NCBI GenBank assembly: GCA_012031265.1
Contig: JAAUTY010000059.1
Location: 1-32,090, forward strand
Direction of reading: 5' to 3'
DNA length: 32,090 nt
DNA from: Spirulinaceae cyanobacterium SM2_1_0
GTDB lineage: Bacteria; Cyanobacteriota; Cyanobacteriia; Cyanobacteriales; Spirulinaceae
This document shows positions 25,941 to 32,090 of this stretch, piece by piece (within the stretch, counting starts at the first letter, position 1; each line of letters starts with the position of its first letter). The notes beneath the pieces are model-generated. The model was not told the origin of the DNA and did not search any database. It saw only the letters and a program-made list of their open reading frames with translations. Position numbers and translations under genes: made by a program.

Positions 25941-26672
25941 TTAATCGCCCTGGGGATACTGCTCCCACAATTCCGTTGTCTGGCGCAGACTGGCGAAATT
26001 GCCATTGCCCAGAATCAAATGATCCAGCAGCGGAATACTGAGCAGCAGTGCCGCCTTCAGCAACTGCTCCGTCAGCAAGATGTCCTCGCGGCTCGGCTCC
26101 ACACTCCCTGAAGGGTGATTGTGTGCCACGATCAGCTTCGTAGCGCTTTGGCGGATGACCTCGCGGAAGATGTCGCGAGGATGCGCCAGCGTCTCCGTCG
26201 CTGTGCCGATGCTGATCACGCGCGTACTGACGAGGCAATTTTTGGCATCCAGCAGCAACACTGCAAAGCGTTCTTGGGCTTGCCACATCAACTCGTGACT
26301 GAGGGCATCCACCGCTACCTGGGGGCTGTCGATCTGGGCGCGGGGCGCGGGGCGGAGATGGAAGGCGCGTTTCCCCAGTTCGATCGCGGCCAGGATGCTG
26401 GTGGCCTTGGCCGGGCCGACACCTGCGATCGCCATCAGCTCCGGCGGACTCACATCCCGCAACACCGCCAGCGGATCGCGCGCATCCTGGCTCAGCAACT
26501 GCAAAATGTGGTGTCCCAGCCCGACGGCTGACAATTTACCCGGCCCTTGACCCGTCCCCAGCAAGATCGCCAACAACTCCGCATCCGAAAGGTTTTTTGC
26601 CCCGGCCGCTAGCAGGCGTTCGCGCGGGCGTTCGCTCTCGGGCAGATCCAGAATCCGCAGGCTGTAGCTCAT
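25941..26672 (-). CDS. radC: RadC family (JAB/MPN domain) protein
   Basis: The 243-residue product has the standard RadC layout: an N-terminal helix-hairpin-helix region ([14 protein letters not shown] and [13 protein letters not shown]) and a C-terminal JAB metalloprotease-like domain with the motif [14 protein letters not shown], giving metal ligands His184, His186 and Asp197. RadC was named for DNA repair, but that role in E. coli was later withdrawn and the true function is unknown. The ATG at 26672 begins [20 protein letters not shown], the usual RadC opening; a TTG six codons upstream is less likely. tRNA-Val follows directly downstream. Confidence 0.93.
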   Translation of the reverse strand: MSYSLRILDLPESERPRERLLAAGAKNLSDAELLAILLGTGQGPGKLSAVGLGHHILQLLSQDARDPLAVLRDVSPPELMAIAGVGPAKATSILAAIELGKRAFHLRPAPRAQIDSPQVAVDALSHELMWQAQERFAVLLLDAKNCLVSTRVISIGTATETLAHPRDIFREVIRQSATKLIVAHNHPSGSVEPSREDILLTEQLLKAALLLSIPLLDHLILGNGNFASLRQTTELWEQYPQGD

Positions 26673-26776
26673 GCACCAGGCGGCTCGCAAAACTGCCGCT
26701 GAACGGGTCGCGCTCAGTTTAGCACGAGCCTATGCGGGACGCTTATTTTTTGGCAAGTGGTTTGCCTGTACCGCCC

Positions 26777-27244
26777 TCACTCTTTATGCTGACGTCGATC
26801 GCGGCGGATCAGAATGTAGCTGAGTGCTAGCAGAAAAACGGCAACTGATATTGAAATTAGGTCATCTGCCGACTGTTGCTTAACATCAAAAATTATAATT
26901 TTGCGGGCTACTGCTGTGAGTGAGGTGACAATTACCAATTCGAGTTGAACGGAGTGTTGGCGCAGATAAGCCGTAATATTTTCCAGGATTTCTAAGGCAA
27001 TAAGTATGTTGAGAAAAAGACCGAAGATATCAAAAAGACTAGTACGCAGTGTGTCTGGTGGTTGTCGAAAGAAATCGGAAATCAACAGCAAAACGAGATC
27101 ATAAATGGTGAATAAAATTACCGCCACCAGCAGCAGCGACAGCATTTTTGAGACCAGGGTCTCAATGATTTTCAAAAATCGCAGGAAGCTGTCGCTTTTA
27201 TCTGGCTTGAGGAAATTTCTAAGAATGGAATAAAACAACTGCAT
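26777..27244 (-). CDS. PsiE-like membrane protein
   Basis: The 155-residue product matches the phosphate-starvation-inducible E (PsiE) family: four hydrophobic segments (~33-55, ~68-90, ~103-118, ~128-147) and the family block ALEILENITAYL ... QLELVIVTSLTAVARKIII. The function of PsiE is unknown; phosphate control is known for E. coli only, and no Pho box was searched for successfully here. The gene is noticeably AT-richer than its neighbours and lacks HIP1 sites. The ATG start has only a weak ribosome-binding site. It lies between radC and the large membrane protein genes, all on the minus strand. Confidence 0.85.
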   Translation of the reverse strand: MQLFYSILRNFLKPDKSDSFLRFLKIIETLVSKMLSLLLVAVILFTIYDLVLLLISDFFRQPPDTLRTSLFDIFGLFLNILIALEILENITAYLRQHSVQLELVIVTSLTAVARKIIIFDVKQQSADDLISISVAVFLLALSYILIRRDRRQHKE

Positions 27245-27308
27245 AGCACCAGACGTTAAACCAGCCTCATCGTACTGTTAAAGTACGCATCGCTGCGGTA
27301 ACGGTGGC

Positions 27309-28625
27309 TCAAGCCCACTCGCGTAGCTGTGCCAGCCAGTCTTGCAAAACCAGATTCAACTGGCGGCGACTCTGCTCAAAGGTAGCGGCGATCGCAATCA
27401 AAACCAACCCGGCTAGCAACCCCACAATCCACTTCAGCAGCGCATAGCGGAAGCTCAGCACCACCAGTTGATCGGTTGCCGCGAGGAAAAATGTGGCGGT
27501 GCCGACAAACAAGAAGGCGCGGATTTGCAGGGTTAAGCCCAGAGCGATGCCCAATATCCCCAACCCCAAGGGCAAAATCCCCGTCTCGCGGTAGAACCAG
27601 AGACTGGTGAGGCCGATGATGCTACTCCCCGCCAGCCGCCAAGCGTGCCGCACCGCTTGTCGCGGTGATTCGACTTGAGCGGCGTAGAGCAGTGAGAGTC
27701 CGAGCAAAAAGCCGTAGACGCTCCCCGATTCCAGCCAGTCCTGCTCAAACAGCCAGCGTCCCAGTGCCCAGTTGCCTAGGAGCAGACTGGCATATGTCCA
27801 GCGCCATTGTCGGCGTGCCGCCGCGATAACCGCATAGATAGCGGCGAGTAAGAGTAAATCCAACGTCCGAGCTGTGCCCGCCGCAGCCATAGTGACGGCG
27901 AGGGCGAGCGCCGGGAGCACGACCGCCGCGCGCCGCCAAGGTTGTAGTGGCCAGCCCCAACGTTCCCAGGGGCTTAGCTCGCAGAGCAGCGCGATCGCGC
28001 CGATGAGCAACAACCACCAGTCATCGAGCCAAGTCCACTGCCAAGCTAGTCGCGCGTAGAGGCTGCCAGCCGTGGCACTGATCAGACCGAGGTAGACCCA
28101 AACCTCGCTACTGGCGAGCGATCGCGATCGCGCCTGCCCCAACGCATACATCGTCAAGACGAGCCAACTCAACACGGTTAAAAAGGCAAGCTGCAATGGC
28201 TCCGGGCCGCGTGATCCAATTGCCAAAAAGAGCCAGACGGCGGCGATCGCCCAGTGCAAATGGGCCGCCTGCGTTAAATCTTGCGGTCGCAACTGTGCCA
28301 CCGGTTGTCCACCGCTGCGTTGCCACCGTGCGGCAATCAGGCGAGCGAGCAACATCAGGGCTAAGCCGACAGCAGCCAAAATGGTCATGCCGTCGGCGCG
28401 ATTGCCGCCGGAGGCCTGGGAGAGCGGGTAGTAGACCAACTCGTAGACGCCGACCGTGAATCCCGCCAGTCCCAAGATGCTCAGGAACCGCCAGCTCGGA
28501 CGGTGGCGACTGCTGCCGAGGGCGACGAGGGCGGCTGCAAGGGTGAGTAAACCGGTGTAGGCATTGAACGTGCTCAAGCGGAGGATGACACCGAGGGCAG
28601 CGAAGATCAGGGCCACGCGGCCCAA
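27309..28625 (-). CDS. Polytopic membrane protein, C-terminal part of a split large protein
   Basis: Encodes 438 residues from a TTG with no ribosome-binding site. It is almost entirely membrane-embedded, with about 12 hydrophobic segments and short Arg/Trp-rich loops. It overlaps the end of the upstream 832-residue frame by 19 bp. Homology-like sequence (ATATAIAPLGRVALIFAALG) extends upstream of the TTG in the same frame as far as a TGA near 28665, so the TTG is unlikely to be a natural start. The simplest reading is that it is the C-terminal third of one ~1,270-residue protein separated by a frameshift; a translationally coupled second gene is the alternative. Function unknown; no transporter motif recognised. 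Confidence 0.7.
   Translation of the reverse strand: MGRVALIFAALGVILRLSTFNAYTGLLTLAAALVALGSSRHRPSWRFLSILGLAGFTVGVYELVYYPLSQASGGNRADGMTILAAVGLALMLLARLIAARWQRSGGQPVAQLRPQDLTQAAHLHWAIAAVWLFLAIGSRGPEPLQLAFLTVLSWLVLTMYALGQARSRSLASSEVWVYLGLISATAGSLYARLAWQWTWLDDWWLLLIGAIALLCELSPWERWGWPLQPWRRAAVVLPALALAVTMAAAGTARTLDLLLLAAIYAVIAAARRQWRWTYASLLLGNWALGRWLFEQDWLESGSVYGFLLGLSLLYAAQVESPRQAVRHAWRLAGSSIIGLTSLWFYRETGILPLGLGILGIALGLTLQIRAFLFVGTATFFLAATDQLVVLSFRYALLKWIVGLLAGLVLIAIAATFEQSRRQLNLVLQDWLAQLREWA
28118..28131. repeat. Two overlapping HIP1 octamers
   Basis: GCGATCGCGATCGC contains two GCGATCGC copies sharing two bases, within the large membrane protein gene. HIP1 is the highly iterated palindrome of many cyanobacteria; this is the densest instance seen here. 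Confidence 0.8.
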
Positions 28626-31105
28626 CGGCGCGATCGCAGTCGCGGTCGCTGCCGTCCCAGACCTTCATCCACGACCAGGAGCCAAGCCAGGGCAACACCA
28701 AGATTGATCGCGGCGAGGATTGAAGCATGACCACCGGCGAGGAGGACACTGCTAGCGACCGCTAATTCTAAAAAGCCACTGGTTGCGAACATAATCCGGT
28801 CAGCGGGCAGGAGCCTAGCCTGGCTCAGCCAAGCGATCGCGACGATCGCAGCCGCAAGGACTTGAGCGCGGCTCGCGAGCGACGCATCGAGGTAAGCGGC
28901 TGTCACCCGGATGAGCAGGACATACCCGAGGGCAGCGCTGGCAGCGGTCGCCCAAATCAACACGGCTTGTTGATAGAAGCGTGCCAAGCGACGGTGCAAC
29001 CGGGTAAAGGCCGCGTGCAATGCCAGCAGGGCCGCAATTGCCAACGCAGCAGCCAGCAACCACTGCGGCGCGTCCCAACGCGACCAACCAGCGGCTGCCG
29101 CCCAGGCTAGCCCGAACGTGACGTGCAAGAACGCTAAGCTCGGCTGACGCCGCCAATAGGTGTTGAGCGTCATCAATAAGGTCGCTGTCCCCAGACCCAC
29201 AAGGCGCATCGTGGGCGTCCCGAAGAGCAGGAGTTGCGCCACGATCAGCGTACCCGTGCTCACTGCCGCATTGACCGCCCGCTGATAGCGGCTGGCGAGC
29301 AAACTGAGCGCAATGGGAACCAGCAGCCAGCCCAGTAACTCCGGGGCGACGGTTCTCGTCAGCGCGTTCTCTTCAGCCAGAGGCAGCAGCAGCTCATAGC
29401 TCAACCCGGCGCTGATCAGGCCGAAGTACCAACTGCTGCGTCGGAGGGTGTCGAGACGGAGAGGCAGCGATCGCTCGCCGCTCACCAAGGGCACGAACCA
29501 TTGCACCAACGCCACGCCCACCAGCGCATTGGCCCAAGCTGTCGCATCCGCCTGCGGCTGCACCCGGGCAAAGCCAGCGGCGAGAGTCAGAAGGACGCCA
29601 GCATGGGCACAGTAAACGGTCAAAATTCGCGGTCGTCGCGCCGCGAAGGCAAGTAGCAAAAGGGTTTCCAGGCTACAAACGAAGAGCAACAAGGTCGGCT
29701 GCACAAGGCTCCAGAGGCAAAGGCTCGCCCCCAGGGCGATCGCCAACCATTCCCCGAAATAAGCCAAGCGCGGTTGCTGGCGACGATAGAGCCAGGTCAT
29801 GCTGCCGAGAAACGCGGCGCTGTAGGCAAACCCTAACCCCAACTGCACCGCCTCGAGGACAAACTCGTAACTGGTGCGGGCTTCCAGAGCCGCGATCGCG
29901 TCCTGCCACCAATGGTCGGGAATCAGCCAGAGCATTTGCCCATAGGTCAGCCCACTGAGCAAAAACACGGCTAGCAAATCCCAGCCGCGCCAACCCAGGC
30001 GGAGCCGTTGGACAAACAGCATGACCGCCAGCAGGCTAATTCCCGTCGCTTGCCAGGGCGGTATGGTGGGGATCGTGGCAACCCAGCCCACTGCCAGCAG
30101 CAGACCGCCGACGATGAGCAGCAGACGCCGCACTGTTGCCCCCAGAGCCAGCGCGGGCCGGGGCATCGCCAGCCAGAAGCCGAGGCTGCCAATCACGAAA
30201 CCGAGCGTGACTAAGGGGATGCCGACCGCGAAGAGGGCACGAGCAAGCAGCGTGGCGATCGCATAACCCAGCAGCGGCAACAAGGCGATCGCCCGGCGAC
30301 CCCGCTGCTGGAGCAGCCATTGACTGACCCCTAAACCCGCGATTGTGCCGCTGTAGACGGCCAACTGCGGCCAGCCAGGTTGCGCCCAACCCCAGTGCAA
30401 AACACTGCAAACTAGCAGCACGCTCACGATAGGTAACGGTCGTCGTGGTCGCTGTACCCAGGCGATCGCCCCCAGACTGAGGGTGGCAAGGGCGATCGCC
30501 AGCCAGTTTCCCGGCGAAGTCCACAGTCCAAGCGCATCCATTGCCCAGGTATTGATCGGGATTAGCAACAGTGCGATTAATTGCAGCGATTGCCCCGTCA
30601 GGCGCAGATTGGATAGGCGGCTAGCCGCCAGACCCGCGACCCCAAAAACGATTGTGTAGCCCCAGAGCACGCCATATTGTGTCAATGGCGAAAAACGCGA
30701 CCACTGACTGGCAGCGAGGACGCTGGAGGACGCAACAACGAGAAAGACGCCCAAGAACAGCAGCCAACGCACGCTGAGTTCAGCTTGCAGGGCTTGCCAA
30801 CCGTGCTGGAGGCGACTGCTCGCGGCGGGTTGTCTGACGGGCGATCGCGGGGATGGCGTGCTGACCCGGCGGGGTCGGGGCGGCGCTGGCAAGGGCAGAT
30901 CGTCCGCGAAGTCGCGACTCGGTGCGACAGTTGGACTGACGGCAACGGCTGGCTCGGGGCGCGGGCAAGTGAGGCGATCGCGCGCCAGTTGCCGAACCTG
31001 CGCGTCGCTGATCAGCCCAAGCTGCAACCAGACATCTAAGCCGTGCAAGAACTCCGGGTGCTGGACGTTAAGGAGCAGTTCGAGATAGAGCGGCGGTTCA
31101 GACAC
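28607..31105 (-). CDS. Very large polytopic membrane protein (N-terminal part)
   Basis: Encodes 832 residues from GTG, with AGAGG 10 nt upstream (31116-31120). Residues 1-48 are soluble (LLNVQHPEFLHGLDVWLQLG, then LISDAQVRQLARDRL), followed by a Pro/Arg-rich linker (~50-100) and some 22 hydrophobic segments. The layout, with a short helical N-terminal domain before a run of many membrane helices, resembles DUF2157-type cyanobacterial membrane proteins; I recall no function. The C-terminus becomes abnormal (GRQRPRLRSRRWAAWP) exactly where the next frame takes over, which suggests a frameshift near 28625-28665 joining it to the 438-residue frame. HIP1 sites are numerous. Confidence 0.8.
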   Translation of the reverse strand: MSEPPLYLELLLNVQHPEFLHGLDVWLQLGLISDAQVRQLARDRLTCPRPEPAVAVSPTVAPSRDFADDLPLPAPPRPRRVSTPSPRSPVRQPAASSRLQHGWQALQAELSVRWLLFLGVFLVVASSSVLAASQWSRFSPLTQYGVLWGYTIVFGVAGLAASRLSNLRLTGQSLQLIALLLIPINTWAMDALGLWTSPGNWLAIALATLSLGAIAWVQRPRRPLPIVSVLLVCSVLHWGWAQPGWPQLAVYSGTIAGLGVSQWLLQQRGRRAIALLPLLGYAIATLLARALFAVGIPLVTLGFVIGSLGFWLAMPRPALALGATVRRLLLIVGGLLLAVGWVATIPTIPPWQATGISLLAVMLFVQRLRLGWRGWDLLAVFLLSGLTYGQMLWLIPDHWWQDAIAALEARTSYEFVLEAVQLGLGFAYSAAFLGSMTWLYRRQQPRLAYFGEWLAIALGASLCLWSLVQPTLLLFVCSLETLLLLAFAARRPRILTVYCAHAGVLLTLAAGFARVQPQADATAWANALVGVALVQWFVPLVSGERSLPLRLDTLRRSSWYFGLISAGLSYELLLPLAEENALTRTVAPELLGWLLVPIALSLLASRYQRAVNAAVSTGTLIVAQLLLFGTPTMRLVGLGTATLLMTLNTYWRRQPSLAFLHVTFGLAWAAAAGWSRWDAPQWLLAAALAIAALLALHAAFTRLHRRLARFYQQAVLIWATAASAALGYVLLIRVTAAYLDASLASRAQVLAAAIVAIAWLSQARLLPADRIMFATSGFLELAVASSVLLAGGHASILAAINLGVALAWLLVVDEGLGRQRPRLRSRRWAAWP

Positions 31106-31450
31106 GAGCTTGGCACCTCTAAGACTTGCACCCTCAGTCTAGAGGGTGGGGATTGAGCGGCGATCGCTGCGAGTGACAGATTATGGCTCGTTTGCTGACT
31201 GGGGTCACGACTCTGCGCACTCAGGGTCGCTCGGTGCTTGACTGCCTGATTCTGGCTCTTCGCTCTGACGAGGTTTCATGCTCAACCTTGGATCTGAATC
31301 CAAGGCATTGCGCTCGCCCGTCTCCCCCGCTCCCGCACATTGGCGTCCGCCTGACTTGGTGCGAGAATAACGGGGCAGTCCCGCTTATCCAGTTGACGAC
31401 GGCGAATTGGCAGCCGAGTGCGGCAGGCTTGTTGATCGTTTCTGACCCCC
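31106..31450. promoter_or_regulatory. Divergent spacer with two perfect hairpins
   Basis: Separates the large membrane protein gene (-) from the ABC ATPase gene (+), so it must hold promoters for both. CACCCTC/GAGGGTG (31129-31135 with 31142-31148) is a 7-bp stem close to the minus-strand gene. CCTTGGAT/ATCCAAGG (31286-31293 with 31298-31305, CTGA loop) is an 8-bp stem in the middle. Either could be an operator-like dyad. The 99-residue frame at 31183-31482 overlaps the ATPase start and is not protein-like. Confidence 0.45.
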
Positions 31451-32090
31451 ATGGCGCAAGTTATTCTCGACAAAGTTTATAAAAGCTTCCCCGCCCGACG
31501 CAGCGAGACGGCTGCCCCCCATTCTGCTGCCAGCGTCCTGCGAGGCATTGATCTGACAGTACATGATGGCGAGTTTATGGTGCTGGTCGGGCCGTCCGGC
31601 TGCGGCAAAAGCACCCTGCTCCGCACGATCGCCGGTCTGGAAACGCTGACGGGCGGCAATATTTACGTCGGCGATCGCCTCGTCAATGCCCTACCGCCCA
31701 AGGCGCGTGACATCGCGATGGTCTTCCAGAGCTACGCCCTGTATCCCCATCTCAGCGTCTACGACAACATCGCCTTTGGTTTGCGTCGTGCCGCTGCTCC
31801 CGATGCCGACGCCGACGCCAATCGCTCACCCGGGCAGACGCTTGCGGAGCAGGCACTGGTGGGAGCGACGCGATCGCTGCCCCCGAAGCTGCGCTACTAC
31901 TCAGCCACGGAAAAGGCGATCGCCCGCCAAGTCCGGGCAGTGGCGCAGTTGCTGCAAATCGAACCCCTGCTCGCTCGCCGGCCCCGCCAACTCTCCGGAG
32001 GTCAAAAGCAGCGCGTTGCCTTGGGGCGGGCGATCGCCCGCAACCCGCAGGTCTTCCTCATGGACGAGCCGCTATCCAACCTCGACGCCA
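31451..32090 (+). CDS. ABC transporter ATP-binding protein, UgpC/MalK type (partial at window end)
   Basis: ATPase subunit of a sugar, polyol or glycerol-phosphate type importer; only the first 213 codons are present. Visible motifs are Walker [10 protein letters not shown] (47-55), Q loop [20 protein letters not shown], signature LSGGQ (181-185) and Walker B VFLMDEP with Asp205/Glu206. Between FGLRR and [12 protein letters not shown] there is an insertion of about 45 residues (rich in Asp/Ala, then [15 protein letters not shown]) relative to E. coli MalK, which I recall in cyanobacterial UgpC-like proteins. The ATG start is followed by the usual [13 protein letters not shown]. The regulatory C-terminal domain expected for this family lies outside the window. 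The substrate cannot be told without the partner genes. Confidence 0.93.
   Translation, partial: MAQVILDKVYKSFPARRSETAAPHSAASVLRGIDLTVHDGEFMVLVGPSGCGKSTLLRTIAGLETLTGGNIYVGDRLVNALPPKARDIAMVFQSYALYPHLSVYDNIAFGLRRAAAPDADADANRSPGQTLAEQALVGATRSLPPKLRYYSATEKAIARQVRAVAQLLQIEPLLARRPRQLSGGQKQRVALGRAIARNPQVFLMDEPLSNLDA

Noticed and set aside
31183-31482. 99-residue plus-strand frame before the ABC ATPase gene
   Set aside because: It overlaps the start of a well-supported gene in another frame and lacks protein-like character.

Overview
The window is from a GC-rich cyanobacterial chromosome. The palindrome GCGATCGC (HIP1) occurs about 80 times by eye, roughly once per 400 bp, in genes and spacers. Several genes have cyanobacterial forms: a ThrRS without a TGS domain, a long RecJ, a Ycf29-like regulator, and a UgpC/MalK-type ATPase with an extra helical-domain segment. 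I do not name a genus. Most of the content is chromosomal housekeeping and signalling. No CRISPR array, prophage or complete insertion sequence was found.

Region by region. 1-752 has no confident gene and looks decayed. 753-4260 (+) holds a CheY-like regulator and a large soluble histidine kinase whose sensor domain is a UrtA/AmiC-type binding protein. 4326-5296 (+) holds a small membrane protein and an AT-richer orphan gene, followed by a palindromic repeat. recJ (5610-7949, +) converges on a long minus-strand run (16374 to 8004): clpB, a [2Fe-2S] ferredoxin-like protein, a NarL-type regulator, a 62-residue protein, aspA and an S9 peptidase. clpB diverges from a SulP/STAS anion transporter (16591, +), which is followed by a sodium:solute symporter (18507, +). 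argH (-) and thrS (+) diverge from a repeat-bearing spacer. After thrS comes a dense terminator region with a tRNA 3'-end-like remnant, then a Uma2 nuclease (-), 690 bp without a gene, tRNA-Val(CAC) (-), radC (-), a PsiE-like protein (-) and a very long polytopic membrane protein in two overlapping frames (-). The window ends inside an ABC transporter ATPase gene (+).

The most notable points are: (1) clpB and the symporter gene are each broken by what reads as one missing base, and the large membrane protein may be broken the same way, so assembly error must be excluded before calling pseudogenes; (2) the kinase places a urea/amide-type binding domain in the cytoplasm, directly fused to GAF and kinase modules; (3) a degenerate tRNA 3' end with its own terminator lies downstream of thrS; (4) several dispersed palindromic and heptameric repeats are present, one of which supplies the recJ stop codon. 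No clearly new multi-gene system was found. The kinase and its neighbouring regulator are the best candidates for undescribed biology.
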